A DNA stretch of 23,116 nt from a virus. How positions within the stretch are numbered: position 1 is the stretch's first letter; each line of letters starts with the position of its first letter. Position numbers and translations under genes: made by a program. Below are positions 7,726 to 14,538 of this stretch, piece after piece. Under the pieces are notes generated by a model. It worked only from the letters and a program-made list of their open reading frames with translations, did no database searches and was not told the DNA's origin. Location of the stretch: IMG/VR virus record IMGVR_UViG_3300022934_000196, positions 1 through 23,116 of that record; one strand, written 5' to 3'.

Positions 7726-8835
7726 ATGGCAAAGTATAATATTAACGACAAAACAATATTAACAGATTCTGGAGGACGTACCCTTATTGCAGAATCCCTT
7801 ACCCATACAGGTACTTTTACTGCAACAAATACTATTGATAACCTGTCACCAGATTATTTTACAGATTATTTTGCTGCACCATATGTGTTCCAAGGATCTA
7901 CAAGTGGCTATAATGCTGGTGGGGGATTTCCTATAGCGACCCAAGGAAACATAATAGATAAGTATTCTTTTGCAACAGATGCAAATGCAACTGATGTTGG
8001 TGATTTATCTTTATTGAAAAATGTTGCTGCAGGTCAATCATCAAATGCAAATGGCTATGCTTCAGGTGGAACAGCAAACCCTGGTCAGGGATATGGTCCA
8101 GGTTCCAATCCTTCTACAGTTGGTGAAATAGATAAGTATCCGTTTGCTTCTGATGGTAACGCAACGGATATTGCCGATCTCTATGCTCGTATTAATAGTG
8201 CGGTTGGACAGAGTTCCGCAGATAATGGATACGTATCTGGCGGCACGACGACCAATCCCGCGCCAGGACAAGTATCAACAGAGCCCTTTACTAATAACAG
8301 TAATATTATTCAAAAATTTCCATTTGCGAGCGACACAAATGGATCAAATGTTGGGGATTTAACCGAAGGAAGAAAAAAACCAGCCGGACAAAGTAGTAGC
8401 ACACACGGATATAATGCTGGTGGGCTTCAGCCGCCACTTTATCTCAATACTATTGATAAATTTACTTTTGCATCAGATGCCAATGCAACAGATGTCGGGG
8501 ATCTAACAAATGGATATTTCGATGCTATGGGGCAGTCATCAAGTAGCAGTGGATATTCTTCTGGGGGAAATACTACTCCGCCTTTTCAATTAAGAGACAC
8601 CATTGAAAAATTCCCCTTTGCAACAGACGCTAATGCAAGTAATGTAGGCAGTTTAACATCAGCAAGAGACGAAGCAGGAACATCTTCTTCGACTGCAAGT
8701 GGATACACCGCAGGGGGTAGAAATCCAGGATACACCAACATTATTGATAAATTTCCCTTTGCCTCTGATGGTACTGCATCAGATGTTGGAGATTTAACTT
8801 CGAATAGGGGTCAAATAGCAGGTGCACAGGTGTAA
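7726..8835 (+). CDS. Propeller paralogue G (six kelch-like repeats, most divergent)
   Basis: 369 residues, the longest of the nine. The type 3 head is MAKYNINDKTILTDSGGRT, LIAES, a Thr-rich insert, then LSPDYFTDYF, as in E and I. The six blades are the most drifted of the array: DKYSFATDANAT, DKYPFASDGNATDIADLYARI, QKFPFASDTNGSNVGDLT, DKFTFASDANAT, EKFPFATDANASNVGSLT and DKFPFASDGTASDVGDLT. Blade 2 has lost the DVGDLTxxR frame and sits between long loops (TANPGQGYGPGSNPSTVGE; TTTNPAPGQVSTEPFTNNS). The gene ends AGAQV, not GQQV, but AGGTG is kept as the ribosome site for H. It starts 11 nt after F. Divergence with an intact frame argues for an older, selected copy and not decay. Confidence 0.8.
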   Translation: MAKYNINDKTILTDSGGRTLIAESLTHTGTFTATNTIDNLSPDYFTDYFAAPYVFQGSTSGYNAGGGFPIATQGNIIDKYSFATDANATDVGDLSLLKNVAAGQSSNANGYASGGTANPGQGYGPGSNPSTVGEIDKYPFASDGNATDIADLYARINSAVGQSSADNGYVSGGTTTNPAPGQVSTEPFTNNSNIIQKFPFASDTNGSNVGDLTEGRKKPAGQSSSTHGYNAGGLQPPLYLNTIDKFTFASDANATDVGDLTNGYFDAMGQSSSSSGYSSGGNTTPPFQLRDTIEKFPFATDANASNVGSLTSARDEAGTSSSTASGYTAGGRNPGYTNIIDKFPFASDGTASDVGDLTSNRGQIAGAQV

Positions 8836-8840
8836 CGATG
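8828..8840 (+). promoter_or_regulatory. Ribosome site embedded in the preceding stop region (G to H)
   Basis: AGGTG at 8828-8832 lies in the final Gln-Val codons of G, 5 nt before the ATG of H. It is kept although the protein end of G has changed from GQQV to GAQV. Confidence 0.7.
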
Positions 8841-9827
8841 GTTTATAGAGTTAACAGAGATCCAATCATTGACAATAATAGAACTCTTCGCGTTGACCGG
8901 ATGCGTGTTGGTTCTTTTTCAAAAACAGGGATTGGATCTAATACTACCCAAGGTTTTAGGACTGGCGGCGCGCCAGGCCCTGCAGCAGCTCAGGATACTA
9001 TAGAAAAGTTTCCATTTAGTTCTGATGCGAATGCTACTGATGTAGGCGATTTAACCGTAGCAAGAGGAGATCTTAGTTCTACAAGTTCAGGTGTAAGTGT
9101 ATATAGTGCTGGAGGTAAAGAGGGTTCGGGAATGACAACCGACGCAGGTAAAAATGAGATTGATAAATTCTCAATTAGTAGCGGGGGTAATGCTACTGAT
9201 GTAGGAGACATGAGTACTGCAGGATCGACCGGTGCTGGCCAGCAATCATCTTCTCATGGTTATGGTACTGGCGGGGGTCAGGCACCTCCTTTTACGCAGT
9301 TAGATAGAATAGACAAATATTCTTTTAGCTCAGACGGTAATGCTAGTGACATAGGTAATTTGACGGTTGCTAGATTTCGACAGTCAGGACAATCTTCTTT
9401 ATCTCATGGTTATACTTCTGGTGGTGGTACGCTTCCTCCTTTTACAGTTAGAAATGAAATTGACAAATTTCCTTTTAGCTCAGATACAAATGCTACAGAT
9501 GTTGGAGATTTAGTTACAAGCACTGAAGGTGCTGACGGTCAATCTTCAGGTGAAAGTGGATATAGTTCTGGTGGATGGGGACCTGGTAATTTAAATGTAA
9601 TCCAAAAATTTCCCTTTAGTGTTGATGCAGGATCAACTGACGTAGGAGATTTAACCACAGCAAGACCGAATGTTGGTGGGAGTAGTTCCTCAGAGAATAA
9701 TGGATATACACTTGGTGGTAATAATACAAATATTATCGATAAGTTTCCGTTTAGTAATGATACAAGCGCATCAGATGTAGGAGACTTAACTGTAACTACT
9801 CGAGACGGTGCTGGAAGTCAAGGATAA
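8838..9827 (+). CDS. Propeller paralogue H (six kelch-like repeats, divergent)
   Basis: 329 residues. The type 4 head (MVYRVNRDPIIDNNRTLRVD, then RMRVGSFS) is short and basic. Six blades follow, but several are irregular: blade 2 is DKFSISSGGNATDVGDMS and has a charged loop (KEGSGMTTDAGKNE), blade 3 is DKYSFSSDGNASDIGNLT, blade 4 ends DLVTST and blade 5 is SVDAGSTDVGDLT. The protein ends GAGSQG and not GQQV. It starts 2 nt after G. The next gene starts 3 nt downstream and uses AAGGA from the new ending as its ribosome site. Probably a phage surface propeller like its neighbours. Confidence 0.8.
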   Translation: MVYRVNRDPIIDNNRTLRVDRMRVGSFSKTGIGSNTTQGFRTGGAPGPAAAQDTIEKFPFSSDANATDVGDLTVARGDLSSTSSGVSVYSAGGKEGSGMTTDAGKNEIDKFSISSGGNATDVGDMSTAGSTGAGQQSSSHGYGTGGGQAPPFTQLDRIDKYSFSSDGNASDIGNLTVARFRQSGQSSLSHGYTSGGGTLPPFTVRNEIDKFPFSSDTNATDVGDLVTSTEGADGQSSGESGYSSGGWGPGNLNVIQKFPFSVDAGSTDVGDLTTARPNVGGSSSSENNGYTLGGNNTNIIDKFPFSNDTSASDVGDLTVTTRDGAGSQG

Positions 9828-9830
9828 AAA

Positions 9831-10865
9831 ATGTCATATAAGATTTCAGATACAGCGATCATTATTGAGTCAGACGGAAAGGTAATATTAATTGCTGAAG
9901 AAGCTGCGTTTAAAAACTCACTTAATGTTGATGGAACATTTTTTGATTTAGATGAAGATTATTTTACAGATTATTTTCCTTCATTCCAAGGATCTACAAG
10001 TGGATATACATCAGGTGGTACATTTATAACACCTCTTACATATGATGGTAACATAATAGATAAATTTCCTTTTAGCTCAGATGCAAATGCAACAGATGTA
10101 GGAGATTTAACACAGGGTAGATATGATGCTGGTGCAGGTCAATCATCATCTGAAAATGGATATACATCAGGTGGTGCGCTTTATCCGATCAGTTCGGTGG
10201 ATACAATCGAAAAGTTTCCATTTAGTTCTGATGCAAATGCTACTGATGTAGGAGATTTAACAGTAGCAAGATCTGGTGTTGCCGGACAATCTTCATCTTC
10301 TCACGGATATACTACCGCCGGTACCGGATCTCCGTTTCCCGTTACAGACGATAGAATTGATAAGTTTTCTTTTTCATCAGATGGAAATGCTACTACCGTA
10401 GGTGGTGTAGGCCCACCTTTCTCGGGTGTGAGATATGGATATTCAGGTGCTTCATCAGACGCAAATGGGTATGCATTCGGGGGAGGTAAAATTACAAAAT
10501 TTCCATTCGCAACAGATGCGAATGCCCCAGAGGTAGGAAATTTAATTGGGTATGATAGATATGGTTCGGGACAATCTTCAGATGCGAATGGATATAGATC
10601 TGGAGGAGATACAATTAATGTTATACAAAAGTTTCCCTTTTCAACAAATGCTAATTCATCAGATGTTGGTGATTTAACATCAACAAAACGTTCCCCAGCA
10701 GGTCAATCTTCTACAATAAGTGGATATGTATCAGGTGGAACAATTGGGCCGCCTGATACAGGATTTAATGTTATTGAGAAATTCCCATTTAGTTCTGACG
10801 CCAATGCAGCAGATGTTGGTGACCTTACTAATGAACGATATAGCGCCTCAGGCCAACAGATTTAA
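9831..10865 (+). CDS. Propeller paralogue I (six kelch-like repeats, last of array)
   Basis: 344 residues with a type 3 head (MSYKISDTAIIIESDGKVI, LIAEE, LDEDYFTDYF) very close to that of E. Blades 1 and 2 are regular. Blade 3 is broken in its second half (NATTVGGVGPPFSGVRYG). Blade 4 has lost the whole loop after the Gly doublet (FGGGKITKFPFATDANAPEVGNL), making it the smallest blade of the 54. Blades 5 and 6 return towards consensus. The protein ends SGQQI: the codons that elsewhere supply AGGTG are CAGATT here, and no gene follows within 45 nt, so the ribosome-site motif seems kept only where it is needed. AAGGA at 9820-9824 precedes the start at 9831. Role as for the other paralogues. Confidence 0.8.
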   Translation: MSYKISDTAIIIESDGKVILIAEEAAFKNSLNVDGTFFDLDEDYFTDYFPSFQGSTSGYTSGGTFITPLTYDGNIIDKFPFSSDANATDVGDLTQGRYDAGAGQSSSENGYTSGGALYPISSVDTIEKFPFSSDANATDVGDLTVARSGVAGQSSSSHGYTTAGTGSPFPVTDDRIDKFSFSSDGNATTVGGVGPPFSGVRYGYSGASSDANGYAFGGGKITKFPFATDANAPEVGNLIGYDRYGSGQSSDANGYRSGGDTINVIQKFPFSTNANSSDVGDLTSTKRSPAGQSSTISGYVSGGTIGPPDTGFNVIEKFPFSSDANAADVGDLTNERYSASGQQI

Positions 10866-10872
10866 AAGAACA

Positions 10873-10882
10873 TATATATATA
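10873..10882 (+). promoter_or_regulatory. Possible late promoter before the oxygenase cluster
   Basis: TATATATATA in the 46-nt gap after the propeller array contains TATATATA, one mismatch from the T4-type late octamer TATAAATA, 30 nt before the next start. The gap is otherwise AT-rich, with no hairpin terminator seen. Simple alternating AT could be chance. Confidence 0.35.
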
Positions 10883-10911
10883 ACTTTACATAATTACTTT
10901 ATGAGGTGAAA

Positions 10912-12171
10912 ATGAATTCCGCAGAATATTTTGAAAAAAATCGATACATTTATCTTTCAGAGGTTTTATCTAAAGATATATGTCAGGATCTTACCCAACA
11001 TATGCACAATCTTCACAAGGAAGGTCAACTTGTTCAGGATGAACAATGTCCGCTTTCTTGGTCAGTTTATGGTGACCCAAAGTTTGATGCATTACTTGCA
11101 AACCTAGCAAAACCAATTGGTGAAAAGTTAGGAGTAGAAATACTTCCAACATATACCTATGCACGTCTTTATCAGCCAGGCGACATTCTGAAAAAACATA
11201 CAGATAGACCATCGTGTGAAATTTCTGGAACAATGACTCTTGGTTATGATCCTGATTCAGCAATTTGGCCAATTTTCTTTGGTAAAGATCAGGATGATCC
11301 TGGTACATCTTATCAAATTGATGTTGGCGATTTGGTTATGTATCGTGGAAATGAACTCGTACATTGGAGACCTGCTTACAAAGGTAAATGGCAAGTACAA
11401 GTATTCTTCCACTATGTTGATGCAAATGGACCACATAAAGAATGGGCAAATGATAAAAGACCTGAACTTGGTTTGGATTCAAATACAAGGGAAGAAGTAA
11501 AATTGAAGCCTAAAGAAGAACCTGATGCCTATGAATTCAAATATCATTTCTCACCGAATACAATGGCCGTTTTACCACAAGCAGATCATATGCCTGGATA
11601 TGCAGCTTTTTATAGCGGATTTAAACCAAACCTAGCTTTTACACCTGAAGAATGTGATCGTATTATTGCAACAGCAAATCAACAATATGCATCGAAAGCA
11701 AGGGTTGGTTCTGAAGCAACTTCAAAAACAGATCTCAGTATTCGAAATGTAGATCAGTACCATATTGGATTGAATGACGATACAAGATGGATTTATGATA
11801 AGTTAATGTTAGCAACTGCAATGGCTAACCACGAACATTTCAAATATAATATTAGTGGTATTACCCATGAACTTCAGTTACTGCATTACCGTTCAGATGA
11901 TGGTAATGGTCATTATGACTGGCATGTTGACGTAGGTCATGGTCATTCTGCATGTCGTAAAATTTCTATTTCAGTTATGCTTTCACCCGATGATAAATAC
12001 AAAGGCGGAGATTTAGAAGTAAACGATCATGGAATATTTAGACAAGGTATTCGTGAACAGGGATCAATTAACTTATTCCCAAGCTATATGCCGCATCGTG
12101 TTGCACCTGTTACCGAAGGTGAAAGGTGGGCACTTGTTATATGGATTAATGGGCCAGATAGATTCAAATAA
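10912..12171 (+). CDS. Tandem-domain 2OG-Fe(II) oxygenase
   Basis: 419 residues with two dioxygenase-like domains in one chain. The N-terminal domain (about 1-180) has H96-T-D98 in ILKKHTDRP as the iron-binding HxD, DVGDLVMYRGNELVHW with distal H151, and a basic strand KGKWQVQVFFHY. The C-terminal domain (about 230-419) is of the prolyl-4-hydroxylase/PKHD type: YDWHVDVGHG with H338-V-D340, ISISVMLSPDDKYKGGDLEV, then SYMPHRVAPVTEGERWALVIW with H395 and R405 for 2OG. Enzymes of this fold use O2 and 2OG to hydroxylate protein side chains or small molecules; the substrate here is unknown. I start at the ATG at 10912, after GAGGTGAA; the in-frame GTG at 10906 lies inside that ribosome site. Being next to the propeller genes makes virion proteins a reasonable substrate guess. 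Confidence 0.85.
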   Translation: MNSAEYFEKNRYIYLSEVLSKDICQDLTQHMHNLHKEGQLVQDEQCPLSWSVYGDPKFDALLANLAKPIGEKLGVEILPTYTYARLYQPGDILKKHTDRPSCEISGTMTLGYDPDSAIWPIFFGKDQDDPGTSYQIDVGDLVMYRGNELVHWRPAYKGKWQVQVFFHYVDANGPHKEWANDKRPELGLDSNTREEVKLKPKEEPDAYEFKYHFSPNTMAVLPQADHMPGYAAFYSGFKPNLAFTPEECDRIIATANQQYASKARVGSEATSKTDLSIRNVDQYHIGLNDDTRWIYDKLMLATAMANHEHFKYNISGITHELQLLHYRSDDGNGHYDWHVDVGHGHSACRKISISVMLSPDDKYKGGDLEVNDHGIFRQGIREQGSINLFPSYMPHRVAPVTEGERWALVIWINGPDRFK

Positions 12172-12181
12172 GGAGAAATAA

Positions 12182-12529
12182 ATGCCTGTTGTAGAATATA
12201 AAATGCACGTTGTTACAAATAAAGGTGGAGCAACTGCGCCTCTCTGGGTAGATGATGGTGGTTATCATACATCTCCTATTGATAAAACAAAAGTTGGTTG
12301 GGTATTACCCGAAGCCGATCGTGAGTACTATGTACCAGATACTGTAACTGAATTATCGAAAAGTGAATTTGTTACACGTCAATTAGCTATCCATGCCGTT
12401 CAGCCGTTCCAAAATCAACCGGAGGATTCAGATGGCCAACCTGATGGCGATCCTGTTGATATGACAAATGCTGAAGTAACTACTGAAATGGAATCATGGT
12501 ACGATTCTTTTGTGAGTGATCATAGCTAA
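12182..12529 (+). CDS. Small conserved-looking phage protein of unknown function
   Basis: 115 residues, not recognised. It starts MPVVEYKMHVVTNKGGATAP with a beta-rich first half containing aromatic residues (GGYHTSPIDKTKVGWVLPEA), then a stretch LSKSEFVTRQLAIHAV, an acidic Pro/Asp/Gly linker and an acidic helical tail ending ESWYDSFVSDHS. AAGGAGA at 12171-12177 gives a good ribosome site. It lies between two modification-type genes and begins 10 nt after the oxygenase. The 'EFVxRQLxIHA' stretch recalls small phage fibre-accessory proteins, but this is too weak for a name. Confidence 0.8.
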   Translation: MPVVEYKMHVVTNKGGATAPLWVDDGGYHTSPIDKTKVGWVLPEADREYYVPDTVTELSKSEFVTRQLAIHAVQPFQNQPEDSDGQPDGDPVDMTNAEVTTEMESWYDSFVSDHS

Positions 12530-12657
12530 TGGAAATCTTTCTTGCAAAGAAAATACTTGAGCTTGATGAACACGATCTTGAAAGTATTTTAATGAAATTG
12601 AAAATGGAAGATCGCGATGCTTATGAAAAATTGCAGGAGATAGTTGAAGACTTATAA
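12529..12657 (+). CDS. Very small acidic helical ORF (42 residues)
   Basis: The ATG at 12529 overlaps the preceding TAA by one base (TAATG), an arrangement also used at 13396 and 16192 in this window. The translation starts MEIFLAKKILELDEHDLESI and ends with a Lys/Glu/Asp-rich helix (YEKLQEIVEDL). It fills a gap that would otherwise be about 114 nt in a genome with almost no gaps, and its 3' end overlaps the next gene by 14 nt if that gene starts at 12644. The function is unknown. Its length makes chance possible, but the TAATG coupling and the full use of the gap support it. Confidence 0.6.
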   Translation: MEIFLAKKILELDEHDLESILMKLKMEDRDAYEKLQEIVEDL

Positions 12658-13396
12658 TATTATGAATCATTATGAACGTTTTTTGAAACTAAAACAATTT
12701 ACGGATTGTGTCGGACCGATATACGGTACTGAGGATTTTGGAATATATTTTTATTCGGTTATCAAAATGATGAAACCGAAGAGTATTCTAGAACTTGGTA
12801 CTGGTCTTGGAACAACAATGTTATGGGCTGCACAAGCACTTGACGAAAACAATCAAGGTGAAATTCATACCATCGATGACGGAAGTGAGTGGGATCACTT
12901 AAAGAAAGCCCGTGACCAAATGGGGGAATACTTCCGTGAAGATTATCTTTTCTATATTGAAAATCTAATTGATTCATTTAATGTAAGAAAGTTTGTAGAA
13001 TTTCATCCTGTTGAAATAAAAGAAATCCAATCTGATAATCCAATTGATATACTCTTTTCTGATTTTGCACACGGTCCAGGTGATGTACTTCAATTGCTTG
13101 CGGAATTTCTTCCTCAGATGAATAGCTATAGTAAAATCTATATCGATTCTGCTTCTACACATTATGGATCATATCATACACTTGAAAAAGTAATTGATAT
13201 GTTTAACCAGAATACAATACCACTTTCAATACTTGAAAGATCAACAAACGAAAAAATACATCAGGTAATACATACAAGCCAGTTTCAATTAGATCACATT
13301 GTAGAAAACAAAGATCGTTCACAAAATAGTACTGCTTGTATTACAATACAGCCATATGATGTGTTTCCTTATCCGAGAGTAAATGTGAGATATTAA
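12644..13396 (+). CDS. SAM-dependent methyltransferase-like protein
   Basis: 250 residues from TTG 12644, or 244 from ATG 12662. The TTG has AGGAG at 12635-12639 upstream, while the ATG has no ribosome site at usual spacing, so I list the TTG with reserve. The motif I signature is clear: SILELGTGLGTTMLWAAQAL (I48-T57 with GTGLG), followed by an acidic end of strand 2 at HTIDDGSEW and a motif IV-like strand PIDILFSDFAHGPG. This fits the class I Rossmann methyltransferase fold, closest in feel to the Methyltransf_24 group that acts on small molecules or sugars. The substrate cannot be read. The gene is flanked by 2OG oxygenases and its stop overlaps the next start (TAATG), so it is likely co-expressed with them and may act on the same target. 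Confidence 0.75.
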   Translation: MKTYNIMNHYERFLKLKQFTDCVGPIYGTEDFGIYFYSVIKMMKPKSILELGTGLGTTMLWAAQALDENNQGEIHTIDDGSEWDHLKKARDQMGEYFREDYLFYIENLIDSFNVRKFVEFHPVEIKEIQSDNPIDILFSDFAHGPGDVLQLLAEFLPQMNSYSKIYIDSASTHYGSYHTLEKVIDMFNQNTIPLSILERSTNEKIHQVIHTSQFQLDHIVENKDRSQNSTACITIQPYDVFPYPRVNVRY

Positions 13397-13941
13397 TGAA
13401 CGTAATTGATAATGTAATTGGCGACAAATATTCTCAATTAATTTTTGATGAATGTGCAAAACTACCATGGACATTTGTACCAGATATATCATTCGGTAAC
13501 CAAGCAAAACGTAGTGTTCCTGGATTTTCACATAGCTTTTATCTTGATAAAGAATTCAATAATAATGAACCAGTTACAATTGAATCTGAAAAATATTCTT
13601 TTATCAAACCAATGCTTCTCGAGGCATTTGATAAACTTGGTCTTGATGTTAACCTCAATAATGTTTTTCGTAGTCGGGCAAGATTAACACTTGATCGGCC
13701 TGAACTACCTGAAGAAGATCGTATTGACAACGTTCATGTAGATTATCAAACACCACACCTTGTACTCATTTATTATGTTAATAACGTTGATGGTGATACT
13801 CTTGTTTATGAAAATAACAAATTAATTGAAAGTGTAACACCAAGAAGAGGGAGATGTTTACTTTTCAATGGTTCTTTACATCATACATCAACAACCCCAG
13901 CTCTTGGTCCAAGAATTATTATTAATAACAATATAAGGTGA
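13396..13941 (+). CDS. 2OG-Fe(II) oxygenase (prolyl-hydroxylase-like)
   Basis: 181 residues. The dioxygenase core is H114-V-D116 in DNVHVDYQTP, the strand HLVLIYYVNNVDGDTLVYEN, then PRRGRCLLFNGSLHHTS with distal H162 or H163, and R173 in GPRIIINNNI for 2OG binding. This is the compact phage-type 2OG oxygenase frequently found in T4-like marine phages. It differs from the tandem enzyme at 10912, so it is not a recent copy. The start overlaps the methyltransferase stop by one base. The C-terminal codons AGG-TGA double as the ribosome site (AAGGTGAAAC) for the next gene. The substrate is unknown; protein Pro, Asn or Lys are possible. Confidence 0.85.
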   Translation: MNVIDNVIGDKYSQLIFDECAKLPWTFVPDISFGNQAKRSVPGFSHSFYLDKEFNNNEPVTIESEKYSFIKPMLLEAFDKLGLDVNLNNVFRSRARLTLDRPELPEEDRIDNVHVDYQTPHLVLIYYVNNVDGDTLVYENNKLIESVTPRRGRCLLFNGSLHHTSTTPALGPRIIINNNIR

Positions 13942-13944
13942 AAC

Positions 13945-14499
13945 ATGCATCATAATCAACATAATCTTTTTGAAACACCTATCTGGGGATTTGTACTCAA
14001 CGACCAAAATTTTCAAACAATTGATTATAGTGAATATATTTTAGATCTGGCAGATACAGAACAATCCGAAACAAAGAGTAATATGGGTGGTTGGCAATCG
14101 AGAGATAACCTTTATCAAGATCCAATCTTTCAGGAATTTAATAAAGCAATATTAGTAGCTGCTGCTGGTGATGTGCTGAAAGATTATACAGATAAAGAAC
14201 CTTATATCCAAAGCATGTGGGCAAATATTAATGTAAAAGGTGATTATAATGCTCACCATGCACACGAAGGTGAACTTTCAGGGGTATATTATTGTCAGGT
14301 TCCAAAGAATCCTGGAAGATTAGTACTTGTAAATCCGGCTGTTAGGTCATATATTTCTGTAATAAAAAATAAGAATTTTTATATTAATCCTGAAAGGCTT
14401 GCCTTAATTATGTTCCCAAGTTGGTTAGAACACTATGTCGAACCAAACCAAAGTGATAATCCAAGAATTAGCATTAGCTTTAATATAGGAATTAAATAA
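13945..14499 (+). CDS. 2OG-Fe(II) oxygenase, 2OG-FeII_Oxy_5-like
   Basis: 184 residues. It opens with NLFETPIWGFVL, then NMGGWQSRDNLY, MWANINVKGDYNAHHAHEGE, LSGVYYCQVP, LIMFPSWLEHYVEPN and PRISISFNIGIK. This order is typical of the putative oxygenase family PF13759 found in marine phages and bacteria (identified by eye). The iron ligands would be H105-A-H107 (HxH in place of HxD) and distal H163, with R174 for 2OG. It is the third oxygenase gene and a third sequence type within 3.6 kb. It starts 3 nt after the previous stop and ends just before a perfect late promoter. Role: probable hydroxylation of an unidentified substrate. Confidence 0.85.
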   Translation: MHHNQHNLFETPIWGFVLNDQNFQTIDYSEYILDLADTEQSETKSNMGGWQSRDNLYQDPIFQEFNKAILVAAAGDVLKDYTDKEPYIQSMWANINVKGDYNAHHAHEGELSGVYYCQVPKNPGRLVLVNPAVRSYISVIKNKNFYINPERLALIMFPSWLEHYVEPNQSDNPRISISFNIGIK

Positions 14500-14500
14500 T

Positions 14501-14508
14501 TATAAATA
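14501..14508 (+). promoter_or_regulatory. T4-type late promoter before gene 13
   Basis: TATAAATA is a perfect match to the late promoter octamer read by the T4-type gp55/gp33/gp45 system. It lies in a 39-nt gap, 30 nt upstream of the gene 13 ATG, giving a short leader that still contains the GGAG site at 14529-14532. Confidence 0.8.
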
Positions 14509-14538
14509 GCCATAGATATTTTTAATACGGAGATCTCT

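Larger units (their letters stand above)
1756..10865 (+). repeat. Nine-gene tandem array with 54 kelch-like blade repeats
   Basis: Nine adjacent paralogous genes (A to I) each carry exactly six repeats of about 47 residues, roughly 141 nt. The consensus in order is GQSS, a 3-residue variable spot, GYTSGG, a variable loop of about 3-15 residues often rich in Pro, N-x-IDKFPF, SSDANATDVGDLT, x-x-R, then a short variable stretch. The Gly-Gly doublet, the following hydrophobic/aromatic strand and the Arg near the end are the layout of kelch repeats, so each gene should fold as a six-bladed beta-propeller. Framework codons vary synonymously between copies, while the loops vary in both sequence and length. 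Confidence 0.85.

Noticed and set aside
1756-10865. CRISPR array or simple tandem DNA repeat
   Set aside because: The repeats are in-frame protein blades with synonymous differences and coding loops, not identical repeats with unrelated spacers.
1756-10865. Diversity-generating retroelement
   Set aside because: No reverse transcriptase or template repeat is visible in the window, and loop differences include length changes, not adenine-specific substitutions alone.
1756-10865. Calcium-binding FG-GAP or dockerin-type repeat, from the DANATDVGD segment
   Set aside because: The Asp spacing does not fit DxDxDG loops and there is no FG/GAP pair; the Gly doublet and Arg fit kelch better. Metal binding is not excluded.
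1756-10865. Assembly artefact duplicating one gene nine times
   Set aside because: The nine genes differ in heads, loops and synonymous codons throughout, so they are distinct genes.
1756-10865. N-glycosylation sequon NAT in every blade
   Set aside because: It follows from the conserved framework, and sequon-dependent N-glycosylation is not expected for a phage of a typical marine bacterium.
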